Made by a program: the position numbers and the translations under genes. From positions 62,001 to 126,000 of the forward strand of contig NZ_JAAZUH010000004.1 of assembly GCF_013185915.1 (NCBI RefSeq): a stretch of DNA of 64,000 bases, given 5' to 3'. The notes beneath the pieces were generated by a model. It had not been told where the DNA came from. It ran no database searches and saw only the letters and a program-made list of their open reading frames with translations. Of this stretch, positions 25,788-37,800 are shown one piece after another (position 1 is the first letter of the stretch; each line of letters opens with the position of its first letter). Source of the DNA: Stenotrophomonas bentonitica. GTDB taxonomy: Bacteria > Pseudomonadota > Gammaproteobacteria > Xanthomonadales > Xanthomonadaceae.

Positions 25788-26672
25788 TCAGGCGGCCATC
25801 CCGCCGGCGTTGTCCCGCAGTTCCTGCCGGTAGGTCCGGCTGCACGGCAAGGTGGTGCCATCGCGCAGGTGCACGCGCGCATCGCCGGTTTCCAGCGGCT
25901 CGATCGAGGCCACGTGCGGCAGGGCCACCATGTAGCTGCGGTGGATGCGTACGAAGCGCTGCGGGTCCAGCCGCGTTTCCACGCCAGCCAGGGTGCTGCG
26001 CAGCGGGTAGTCATGCCCGCGCACGCGCAGGTTTACGTAGTTGCCGGCGGCCTGCACCCACTCGATGTCGCTGGCGGCGATCAGGAACTCCCTTCCCAGC
26101 TTGCGCACCAGGAAGCGCTCCGGTCGATCCACCGGCTCCAGCGGCGGGCCCTGGTCCGGCGCGCTCAACAGGCTGACCTCGCCCCGCCAGCGTCGCATCA
26201 CGAACCGGTAGCCTTCCATCACCAGGACGATGGAGATGAAGCTGCGCACGTCCTTGAGGTACTCGTAGGCCAGCTCGCGCGGCCAGGGGCCGAAGTCGTA
26301 CTCCTGGCCGACCGTACGGTACGCCAGCATCCGCAGCGCCACCATGGCGGTTACGTGTACCAGGCACACGGCCATGCTCACCGGGATGTACTGGATCAGG
26401 CGCCGGCGCCAGTTGTCCCACAGCAGCGGGAAGCGGCGGGTGTACCAAGCCAGGAACGGGATGAGCACCAGCAGCCAGACCACCGCGCTGCTGGCCTCCC
26501 ACACCACCGGCTTCCAGGTCTCGAAACCGGCGTTGAGCCGGCGCAGGTCGATCACCGTGGTGATGCTGTTGCCCAGCAGGTTGGTCCCCACCAGCAACAC
26601 CCAGAAGCCCCACTCCACCCAACGCCGCCAGGGGAGATATCGTTCGTAGGGCATGGGATCGGGATGGGTCAT
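25788..26672 (-). CDS. Membrane-bound LytTR-domain transcriptional regulator
   Basis: This 294-residue protein joins four N-terminal membrane helices (about residues 18-150) to a C-terminal LytTR DNA-binding domain (about 188-290, with FLVRKLGREFLIAASDIEWV and RFVRIHRSYMVALPHVASIE). It has no receiver domain, so sensing is presumably done by the membrane part. It is head to head with an acyltransferase gene, and a 21-bp-period direct repeat of the kind bound by LytTR proteins lies between them. It probably controls that gene and perhaps itself. Confidence 0.9.
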   Translation of the reverse strand: MTHPDPMPYERYLPWRRWVEWGFWVLLVGTNLLGNSITTVIDLRRLNAGFETWKPVVWEASSAVVWLLVLIPFLAWYTRRFPLLWDNWRRRLIQYIPVSMAVCLVHVTAMVALRMLAYRTVGQEYDFGPWPRELAYEYLKDVRSFISIVLVMEGYRFVMRRWRGEVSLLSAPDQGPPLEPVDRPERFLVRKLGREFLIAASDIEWVQAAGNYVNLRVRGHDYPLRSTLAGVETRLDPQRFVRIHRSYMVALPHVASIEPLETGDARVHLRDGTTLPCSRTYRQELRDNAGGMAA

Positions 26673-26710
26673 CGGGAAAGTGTAGGCCGCAGGCCGGTGT
26701 CACACCATTC

Positions 26711-26742
26711 CGGTTCGTCCCCGTGGGTCTGCGGCTCGTCCC
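26711..26742. promoter_or_regulatory. Direct repeat, 21-bp period, probable LytTR binding site
   Basis: CGGTTCGTCCC (26711-26721) and CGGCTCGTCCC (26732-26742) differ at one base and start 21 bp apart, two helical turns. LytTR regulators bind short imperfect direct repeats at about this period. The site lies between the divergent LytTR gene (start 26672) and the acyltransferase gene (start 26828). Confidence 0.6.
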
Positions 26743-26827
26743 TCAGCCCTTGCGGGACGGCCCTTCGCGCTGGCGGGGCCGGGCGACTGGGCCCAGCGTA
26801 GGGCTACCTGCCAACTGGAGAGCACCC

Positions 26828-28036
26828 ATGCAACGCCGATACGACCTGGACTGGGTGCGCGTCTGCGCCTTTGGCGTGCTGGTCCTGTACCACGTGGGCA
26901 TGTACTACGTGACCTGGGACTGGCATGTAAAAAGCCCGAATGCCAGCCACGCGCTGGAGCCCTTCATGGTGCTGACTGCGCCGTGGCGGCTGTCGCTGCT
27001 GTTCCTGGTCTCCGGCGCAGCGACCGCCTTCATGTTCGGAAAGATCGACGCCAGGGCGGGGTCCGGCGGCAGCCGGTTGCGGCTGCTGGGGAGCCGCTCG
27101 TGGTTCCTGCTGGTGCCATTGATCTTCGGCATGGTCGTGGTCGTGACGCCGCAGTCCTACTACGAGGTGGTGGAGCAGCTGCCGGGTGGGTACCACCACG
27201 GCTACCTGACCTTCTGGGGCCAGTACCTTTCCGGCTACGAGGGCTTCTGCGACGCGGACGGCTGCCTGCGGGTGCCCACCTGGAACCATTTGTGGTTCGT
27301 TGCCTACCTGTGGGTGTACACGGTGGTGATCTGGCTGCTGTGGAGCCTGGCGCCCGGTGCGCTGCGGGCGATGGGACGGGGACTGGAGCGCATGCTCTCG
27401 GGGTACGGCGCTCTGATCTGGCCCGCCGTATTGCTGGCGGTGCTGCGGGTAACGCTTTCCGGTCGCTTCGAATCGACCCACGCGCTGGCGGGCGACTGGT
27501 ACAACCACGCGCAGTACGGGGCGGTGTTCCTGCTCGGCTTCCTGCTGGCAAGAGCGGAGACGTTCTGGAACGTCCTGGCCCGCCTGCGTTGGACCGCGCT
27601 GATCCTGTGGCTCGCCAGCTGGGCAGGACTGATCGCCTACTTCGTGACCTATTACGCCGACGGTGAGCCGCTGCCGGCACTACGCCTGGTCATGCGCGCG
27701 GTGTGGGGCGTGAATCAATGGTGCGCCATCGTCGCGGTGCTGGGCTTTGCCCGGCATTGGAACCCCGGTGACAATCGCGCGCTGCGTTATCTCGTCCCAG
27801 CGGTGTTCCCGGTGTACATCCTGCACCAGACCATCATCGTGGTGGCCGCGCACAACCTGAAGCCGCTGGGTCTTGCGCCGCTGGTGGAGGGGCCGTTGCT
27901 GGTGGTGGTGACGTTTGCGCTGGCGTTCCTGTTCTACGAGGTGATCCGACGGCTGGCGTGGCTGCGGCCCTTGTTTGGTTTGAAGATGCGCGGGCCGACC
28001 GTCGCAGCGCCGCTGGCAAGCCGGCCGGCGTGCTAG
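26828..28036 (+). CDS. Acyltransferase-3-family membrane protein
   Basis: This 402-residue protein has ten or so membrane helices and begins with RRYDLDWVRVCAFGVLVLYHVGMYY, the acyltransferase-3 signature in which RxxxLDxxR and the following histidine are catalytic. A second motif PTWNHLWFVAYLWVYT follows near residue 150. Members acylate carbohydrates or lipids of the envelope. The start at ATG 26828 follows GGAGAG at 6-bp spacing. It is divergent from the LytTR regulator gene and followed by the hybrid kinase gene after 33 bp, with which it may be cotranscribed. Confidence 0.88.
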   Translation: MQRRYDLDWVRVCAFGVLVLYHVGMYYVTWDWHVKSPNASHALEPFMVLTAPWRLSLLFLVSGAATAFMFGKIDARAGSGGSRLRLLGSRSWFLLVPLIFGMVVVVTPQSYYEVVEQLPGGYHHGYLTFWGQYLSGYEGFCDADGCLRVPTWNHLWFVAYLWVYTVVIWLLWSLAPGALRAMGRGLERMLSGYGALIWPAVLLAVLRVTLSGRFESTHALAGDWYNHAQYGAVFLLGFLLARAETFWNVLARLRWTALILWLASWAGLIAYFVTYYADGEPLPALRLVMRAVWGVNQWCAIVAVLGFARHWNPGDNRALRYLVPAVFPVYILHQTIIVVAAHNLKPLGLAPLVEGPLLVVVTFALAFLFYEVIRRLAWLRPLFGLKMRGPTVAAPLASRPAC

Positions 28037-28069
28037 CCTGCGCGGCTGCGCCCAACCTGTTGCCCGCCC

Positions 28070-31483
<3,414 letters not shown>

Positions 31484-31490
31484 GTGCGGG

Positions 31491-31895
31491 CTAGGTGCGT
31501 GCCCTATCCGCCGGATGGTTGACGCCGTCCTCAACCGGTACGTCCGCAATGGCGAACGGATTGATGCCCTCCAGGCAACCCACGTTGAAACCGAACTGCT
31601 CCGGGTTTGAACGGCGCTGGTGATGCGTGTAGATCCCACAGATGCCACAGAAGTAATGCTTGGCCGCGTGGGTGTTGAACTGGTAAAGCTTCAGCTGTTC
31701 TGCACCCTTCACGACGTGCAGCCCGGCCAGGGGCACGGACGCCACCACCGCACCCTTGCGCCGGCAGATGGAGCAGTCACACCGGCGCGGGCTCACGATG
31801 CCATCGGGCAGATCAAGCTGAAGTTCCACCGCGCCGCAGTGGCAGGTGGCGCGGTGTCTGGGCTGGATGGGGACGCCGCCTACTTCCTTAAGCAT
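31491..31895 (-). CDS. GFA-family (glutathione-dependent formaldehyde-activating-like) protein
   Basis: This 134-residue zinc-binding protein has the family cysteine pattern CHCGAVELQL, CDCSICRRKGAV and YFCGICGIYTHHQ; the latter group and the first pair bind zinc. The original member acts on formaldehyde-glutathione adducts, but most members are uncharacterised and the name should not be read as a proven activity. It may be the first gene of a short minus-strand unit or stand alone: the next gene, 51 bp upstream, is a membrane protein. Confidence 0.85.
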   Translation of the reverse strand: MLKEVGGVPIQPRHRATCHCGAVELQLDLPDGIVSPRRCDCSICRRKGAVVASVPLAGLHVVKGAEQLKLYQFNTHAAKHYFCGICGIYTHHQRRSNPEQFGFNVGCLEGINPFAIADVPVEDGVNHPADRART

Positions 31896-31946
31896 CTTTC
31901 AGGTCTCCGGCGCACATGGAAAAACTTGCTTGATGCAAGCACGACC

Positions 31947-32471
31947 TCAGCTGGTCGCGCCCAATTGGCCATCCGTGGCTTGCCGCGACGCGCGCAGGTA
32001 GCGGCAGTACTTGCCGATGAAGATACCGGTGAATCCGCCGGACAGCAGCAGGTAGGCAGCGCTGAACGTGGCGTTCGCGCTCAGCGAAGGCGACACCGCC
32101 AGTGCGGACTCGAAGCCATACTTCACTGCGAACGTGATCAGCAGCAGCGGCAGCAGGGTGAAGTCCGCGCTGCGCCACAGCTTGCCCGTGGCCGGGTTCA
32201 GGGTCAGCGTGGCGCGACGCAGGAGCATCCAGCCGGTGCCCATGCCTGCAATGATGCCGACCAGCCACTCACCCCAGGCGACCCATGAAGCGCCGTAGCG
32301 CTGGCTGATCGACCACAGGCCCCAGACGGTGAACAGCGCGGGCACGATCGCCAGCTTGGCCAGCGAGGTTGCCCCGGGCTTCCTGGCGGCGATGCCACGG
32401 GTCAGCAGGAAGATGAGAAGCGCCCAGACCCAGATGGGGGTATGCGAGGCGAACTGCTGCAGCATGTTCAT
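31947..32471 (-). CDS. Small integral membrane protein (DUF6622-like)
   Basis: It has 174 residues and five hydrophobic helices, with the N-terminal MNMLQQFASHTPIWVWALLI, TRGIAARKPG at the first cytoplasmic turn and LLRRATLTLNPATGKLWRSADF in the middle. The pattern resembles a DUF6622-type family that I know only as conserved and uncharacterised. No catalytic or metal-binding residues stand out. It is upstream of and co-directional with the GFA gene. Confidence 0.75.
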   Translation of the reverse strand: MNMLQQFASHTPIWVWALLIFLLTRGIAARKPGATSLAKLAIVPALFTVWGLWSISQRYGASWVAWGEWLVGIIAGMGTGWMLLRRATLTLNPATGKLWRSADFTLLPLLLITFAVKYGFESALAVSPSLSANATFSAAYLLLSGGFTGIFIGKYCRYLRASRQATDGQLGATS

Positions 32472-32589
32472 GGGACGTCCTTGGCTTCGATTGGGGCGCC
32501 GGTACAGCGCCGCGGTGTAGGCAGATTCTCCGATTACGCCCCCCGGGGGCCAAGTGACAGCTGTCAGCCATCGCGGCGTACACCCGGAG

Positions 32590-32612
32590 GTAGAGCCGGG
32601 CCCTGCCCGGCT
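32590..32612 (+). repeat. GTAG-type extragenic palindrome (SMAG-like)
   Basis: It begins GTAGAGCCGGGC, followed by GCCCGGCT on the other arm (8-bp AGCCGGGC/GCCCGGCT stem, loop about 3 bases). It lies one base beyond the stop codon of the convergent-facing GNAT gene and is of the same subfamily as the pair at 61318-61377. Confidence 0.8.
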
Positions 32613-32613
32613 G

Positions 32614-33036
32614 TCAGAGATCCGTCCGGAAGTGGAAGGAACTCACCGTAAGCCCCTCGCGGAAATAGAACCGGTGCGCCTGCGCGCGCTGCACCCCGGA
32701 GTCCAGGTGGAGCTGCACGCATCCCCTGGCCCGGGCCTCCTCCTTGAGCCAGTCCAGCAGTGCACGACCATGGCCCCGGGAGCGCTGGTGCGCGTCGGTA
32801 CTCAAGTCATCCACGTACATCAGCGACCCGCCGGTATAGAGCATCTCGAAGATCCGGAAACCTCCCACGGCGCGCACCTCGCCGTCCTCGAACACCGCCG
32901 CCTGGCGATAGCCGCCTTCCATCATGCGCCGCACCGTGGCGAGGTAGTCTCCGGCTGCAATGTCCGGGCGAAGCTGACGCATGACATCGCGGGCGGCAAG
33001 AATCTCTTCATCGGAGCGCAATTCGGCAACGTTCAT
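32614..33036 (-). CDS. GNAT-family N-acetyltransferase
   Basis: This 140-residue acetyltransferase has the acetyl-CoA pyrophosphate loop in DLSTDAHQRSRGHGRALLDWL (RxxGxG/A type), preceded by the strand GGFRIFEMLYTGGSLMYVDD and followed by ARGCVQLHLDSGVQRAQAHRFY. Starting at ATG 33036 (MNVAELRS) gives the family N-terminus; the open frame continues upstream but only inside the next gene. Its start overlaps the stop codon of the upstream membrane-protein gene (ATGA). The substrate is unknown. Confidence 0.88.
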   Translation of the reverse strand: MNVAELRSDEEILAARDVMRQLRPDIAAGDYLATVRRMMEGGYRQAAVFEDGEVRAVGGFRIFEMLYTGGSLMYVDDLSTDAHQRSRGHGRALLDWLKEEARARGCVQLHLDSGVQRAQAHRFYFREGLTVSSFHFRTDL

Positions 33037-33422
33037 GGCAGATCGCCTCGTGTTGAAACAGCGGTGTACGTCGGACGTCGCAGGTAGCGCCAGGAGACAG
33101 CAAGCGCAACGCCGAATGTAATGAGCATCGACGCAATGACCCAGGGCCACAGTCGATTCAAGGTTGGTGGCCCATTTGCGATGGTCGGGTAGTAGTTGCT
33201 GTCGATCAGGACGAACGCATGCGGCAGGAACACCGTGATAATCGGCGTCGGCACAGGAGCGACCAGCAGTGTGGCAACCAAGGAGAACACCACGACAGCT
33301 GCCGTGCTGCGGACGGCCCGACGGCGCATGTAGCGTGCAAAGAGGTAGAACCCAAGCAGCAAGGGCGAGGACAGGATTGCCCAGAGCAAAAGCCAGAAGG
33401 GTATGGCGATCACAAGCTGCAT
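33033..33422 (-). CDS. Small membrane protein coupled to a GNAT gene
   Basis: This 129-residue protein has four probable membrane helices: LLWAILSSPLLLGFYLFARY, VVFSLVATLLVAPVP, a segment around FLPHAFVLI, and LWPWVIASMLITFGVALAVS. Between the helices is a short loop rich in proline and asparagine. No family is recognised. The stop codon overlaps the GNAT start by 4 bases, so translation is coupled and the two products may work together. Confidence 0.7.
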   Translation of the reverse strand: MQLVIAIPFWLLLWAILSSPLLLGFYLFARYMRRRAVRSTAAVVVFSLVATLLVAPVPTPIITVFLPHAFVLIDSNYYPTIANGPPTLNRLWPWVIASMLITFGVALAVSWRYLRRPTYTAVSTRGDLP

Positions 33423-33500
33423 GGGTGGATCCGCCGGGGGCCGCCGCCAGTCTACCTCCGCCGACGCCCGGGATTCATGTGCCCGTCTGCGCCCCGCCGC

Positions 33501-34694
33501 TTACAGGTACTTCAACCACGCGATATCACGCCGGGCCGCCTTGAAGCGGGAGAACCAGGCGGTCGGGATGTACAGCGGAATGATCAGCGCCACGTACCAG
33601 GCCAGCACCCAGCCGTAGTTCCCGACGCCGAACACGCTCCCCTGGTTTGGCCCCCAGAGGGCGAGGGCACCGTGGTAGAGCAGGCGCAGCACGCTGAGGT
33701 GGAGCAGGTAGAAGAACATCGGGGCGCCGCCGAACACCGCCAGCGCCGCCGAGATCCGGCCATCGCGCAGCAGCTCGAAGGCGGCCAGCAGCAGCGCACC
33801 CACGCCCAGCGTGAGCAGCAGGAACAGCAGCGAAGGCGGGTACTTGGTCAGCGCCAGGAAGCTCATCACCGTGCGCATCGGGTCGCCTTCCACCACGAAC
33901 CACGGCGTATCGCCGTAACCGTTCCACAGGCGCACCAGGACGAACGCCAGCAGCATGACCACGCCCAGACAGATCAGCCGACGCCGGCGCACGGGAGCGG
34001 CGACACCCGGCGAGAACCACGGGCCAATGGCAAAGCCGAGCACGATCACGCCGATCCACGACAACACCGGGTAGGTGGTCTTGGCGACAAAGCCGAACGG
34101 AAGCTCGATGACATCACGCTGGTGCAGCATCGCCCACGGCGCGAACAGCGGATGACCCGGTTCCAGCCGGATGCCGTCAAGCAGGTTGTGGCCGCACACG
34201 ATCAGCAGGCCACCGGCCAGCAGCAGCCGGCGCGGCAGGCCGATGAGCAGCGCCAGCACGATCATGCACACGCCGATGCACCAGATGACCTGCAGCCAGA
34301 AGGTGGGCGCGGCAATGCCCCAGTACAGCTCGGACAGGAAGAACACTTCAAGCGCCATCAGCACCAGGCCGCGCTTGATCAGATACATGCGGGTTTCCGC
34401 CAGCGTGTGCTTCGTGCTGAACAGGTAGGCAGAGATACCCGTGAGCGCCACGAAGATGGGGGCACACAGACTCACCGCCAGGCGCGCCCAGTACATCGCC
34501 GGCAGCGCCGTGGTGGCATCGATGGGATCGGCCACCGGTACATGCAGGAACCACGTCTCGCGCAGGTGGTCGAGCAGCATCAGGACCATGACGAAGCCGC
34601 GCAGCGCGTCGATGCTGTGCAGGCGACCCGCACCCGGCTTGGGGCCGAGGGGAGCGTTCATCCCCATCGGCATGGAAGTCGGGGTACCGGTCAT
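33501..34694 (-). CDS. DUF1624/heparan-alpha-glucosaminide-acetyltransferase-like membrane protein
   Basis: This 397-residue protein has about ten membrane helices. The N-terminus RLHSIDALRGFVMVLMLLDHLRETWF carries the DUF1624 signature (ALRG plus a conserved aspartate-histidine pair). This fold moves acetyl groups across membranes onto sugars in the lysosomal enzyme and in bacterial relatives. Start at ATG 34694 (MTGTPTSM) follows AGGAGAAC; the open frame continues upstream but lacks coding character. A near-perfect palindrome overlaps its probable -10 box. It is a separate transcription unit from the M48 peptidase gene upstream. Confidence 0.85.
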   Translation of the reverse strand: MTGTPTSMPMGMNAPLGPKPGAGRLHSIDALRGFVMVLMLLDHLRETWFLHVPVADPIDATTALPAMYWARLAVSLCAPIFVALTGISAYLFSTKHTLAETRMYLIKRGLVLMALEVFFLSELYWGIAAPTFWLQVIWCIGVCMIVLALLIGLPRRLLLAGGLLIVCGHNLLDGIRLEPGHPLFAPWAMLHQRDVIELPFGFVAKTTYPVLSWIGVIVLGFAIGPWFSPGVAAPVRRRRLICLGVVMLLAFVLVRLWNGYGDTPWFVVEGDPMRTVMSFLALTKYPPSLLFLLLTLGVGALLLAAFELLRDGRISAALAVFGGAPMFFYLLHLSVLRLLYHGALALWGPNQGSVFGVGNYGWVLAWYVALIIPLYIPTAWFSRFKAARRDIAWLKYL

Positions 34695-34722
34695 CTGTTC
34701 TCCTGCGCGGGGAAAATGGACC

Positions 34723-34755
34723 GGAATGTTATAATATTCCAATAGCGCAGACAAA
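34723..34755 (-). promoter_or_regulatory. Promoter with overlapping palindromic operator for the DUF1624 gene
   Basis: On the minus strand TTTGTC (34755-34750) and TATAAC (34733-34728) are spaced 16 bp, about 34 bases before the ATG at 34694. The palindrome at 34723-34740 (arms GGAAT and ATTCC, 16 of 18 positions symmetric) overlaps the -10 box. This is unusually AT-rich for the surrounding DNA, so a repressor operator is likely. Confidence 0.55.
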
Positions 34756-34788
34756 CATTGAACGGCCTGCCCCGCTGAACCAACGCGG

Positions 34789-34819
34789 ACGTGCGCCAGG
34801 CAACCTGCCCGGCGCACGT
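34789..34819 (-). terminator. Hairpin downstream of the M48 peptidase gene
   Basis: ACGTGCGCC (34789-34797) pairs with GGCGCACGT (34811-34819); an inner AGG/CCT pair around CAA lengthens the stem. It lies about 9 bases after the stop codon of the minus-strand peptidase gene. There is no T-tract, so termination strength is uncertain. Confidence 0.5.
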
Positions 34820-34827
34820 TGACCACT

Positions 34828-37800
34828 TCACATCAGGTGCGGACGCTCCGAACCGAACAGCAGGCGCTTGGCCCCTTCGCGCCATACCTGCGGGCACGAC
34901 TGGCCGCGCACGACGGCTGCAACGGTATAGGCGTAGCCACGGTTGCTCGGGTTGACGTGGCCAAGCACGGCCTCGGCCTGCTGTACGGAGGCGTTCGCAC
35001 GTACCGCATCGACGAACGCCACCATGCGCGCCGCCTCGTCCGGGTCGGTGGCCAGCACCTTCTCGCGCCATGCCGCTTCATCGCGGCCGTGCCGCAGCGC
35101 CAGCGCCCACATGCTCCAGGTGGAGTCCGTGTCCGCACCCGCCTCGGCCGGGAGACCCAATGCCTTCTCGGCCACGTCAGCCGACGCGCCATCGGACGCG
35201 GCAACGAGGCGAACCATGCGTGGCAACAGATCGGCATCGGCCTGCGCCAGGTCCAGCGCCTGCTTGTACTCGCCCCGCCCAAGCGGCAGATAGGCATCGT
35301 ACGGTGAGCCGGTCGCTTCGCCGCTGTCGAGCGCCAGCATGTTGGTCAGGTAGGCCGACTGGGACGCCAGCGACTCAATCTCGCCCTGGCTGGCGCCGAG
35401 CATGCGCTTGATGCGTGCCAACTCCGGTGCCACGAACTCCGCCGTCTGTGGCGACATCGCCGACTTCGACAGGACTTCGTTGGCGCCGGCCCAGTCGCTG
35501 CGGGCGGCAAGCACGTAACCGGTCGCAAGCGCGAACCAGGGTTCCTGCGGCCAGCGGCGGTGTCCAGCGAAGAACGCCTCGTCCTGCTCCGGACCATCGG
35601 CCATGCAGCGCACCGCCAGGTAGGCCAGCCCTGAAGATGCGGGCTTGCGTTCGGACATCTGCCGCTGGCGATCACACACCGCCTCGTGCGCCTGGCCGTC
35701 GCCAAGCTCCTGCTCCATGCGCAGCGTTGCCACGTCTTCGGGATACCGGGTCAATCGATCTGCGATGAGGCCCGGCATGTTGTCGGAGTACATCGCCGCT
35801 GCAGAGAGCCAGGTTGTCAGGTGGCGCGACCCCGGTGCATCCCAGCGCGCATGGGCCATGACCATGGCCGCGCGCTGTTCATCGCTGTTCACGAAGCCCA
35901 GCTGCTGCTGCGGAGACAGATCGCCCATGGCCGTCAGCACCGAACGCGTACCGCCGCTCCCATGCTTGGTCGATATGGAGGTCGGAGGCGTTTCAAGCAC
36001 GACGTCGGCGTCGGTGGCCGACCAGCGCTGCGCACCCAGCTTGCGGTCGGGGCCGCCCTCAGCACCGCCATAGACCGCCGTCCATTCCACCAGCGGCGCG
36101 GCACCCGCGACGTTGTACGTGAAGTGCGAACGGCCAGGCATGCGTTCACTGTCGAAGGACTCGATCAGCTGCCCGTCCGCGCTGTGCGTGACCACCTTGT
36201 GCGCGGTCCCCGGTGCCACGTCCACGGTGGCGCTCTGCTGGGGCTGCAGCGCGACCGTAGTGCCGTCGACGGTCACCCGCACCGCCGTGGCCAGGCCGTT
36301 GTACAGCGAGACCGTCGCGGTGCCGGTGTGCATGCCGAACACCAGCACGCCCACCACGATGGCCGCCGCAACCGACGCACGCACGATGCTGGCCGCCCAG
36401 CCGTCGGCGGTCTGGAATCGATCCCACCAGCCCAGCTTGGTCTGCAGCTTGCGCTCCTGGCCGGGGACCAGCACCGGGTAGCCCGTGGGAACCCGCGACG
36501 GCGTCGGTGCGGCCGGCGCCGCCTCGCCCGAATCCAGGCGCCCGACCACGGCGTCTTCGTTCGCCAGCAGCGCTTCCAGCGTCGCCGCGCGCAGCAGCGA
36601 CAGCGCGCCGCAGGTATGCGCCACCCAACCGCCCGCGCGCTGCACCCAGTCGTTGATGTTCTGCTGCGACGGGCCGAGCAGGCCCAGCTCGCCCAGCGCC
36701 TGCGCCAGGGGCTGGCCACCGTGCTCGATCACGGTCGCGTCGACGACGCAGTCACCGGCGCGGTCATAGATGAATCCCAGGGCGCGTTGGACACGGTCCG
36801 CGTCGCCGAGCAGTCGGCGCATCTCCTTGTCGGAAACGCGCTTGTCGGCCGTCACCACGTGCAGCGTGTTGACGAAGACCCCGTACACATCGCGCAGGTC
36901 CGCTTCCACGTGCTCGCAGAAGTGCAGCAGGGCAACCTGCCCTTCCAGCACCGCCTCCCAGCCTTCGCTGCTGCGGCGCGCGGCAAGCCGGTGCAGGCTG
37001 CGGCATTCCTGGTCGTGCTGGACCACGGCCTGGCGCAGCGGCGCGATCTCCGCATCCAGGGCCGCAATGGCCGGGCCGAGGCGCCGGGCGTCCAGCACCT
37101 GGCCGCGCCAATGCACGCGGTTTCCCGACGCACGCAGGTGACCCAGGCGGGCAGCGTCCAGCGTGGCGCGCTCTTCTTCCAGCACGCGCAGCTGCTGCAG
37201 TGCCTGACCATGCCGGGCTGCATACAGGCCGGCGATGCGCTCGCGCACCTCGGTGTTGTCCAGTGGCGTGAGCGTACGCAGGAACAGCTCGGCGGGCGTG
37301 GCCACACCGCGCACGAACGAGCGCCGCAGGTAGGTTCCCTGGTAGCGCTGGTGCATGGCGCGGATGTCGAACTCGGCGTCGAGCCGGCTCAGCGTTTCCG
37401 CACCGTCGGCGAACGCCGGCGGCGTCTCGCGGAGCATGTCGCGGGTGATCTGGTGCCGGAGCGCGTCCGCATCGCGGAACAGCAGCATGGCAGGGCGTTC
37501 GTCGATGGCGGCCGCCACGTAACGTCGCTTCAGATTGTTCTCGCGGTCGGCGTTGGCCGGATGCGTGGACCACATCTGCGGCACCCGCACCATCGCACTG
37601 CGGAACACGCGATGCTGCTCGCGGTCGCTCTCCGGCAGCTGCGGTGGATCGGCATACAGCGGGTCGGGCGACACCCGGCGCAGGTTGGCCAGCATCCGCG
37701 TCTGCACCGCGAACAGGTCGGCCACGGCGCGACCGGCCTCGAACTCGCGCGAGGCGAAGGCGACCGACCGGTCCCAGGCTTCATCCGCCGCACCCAGCCG

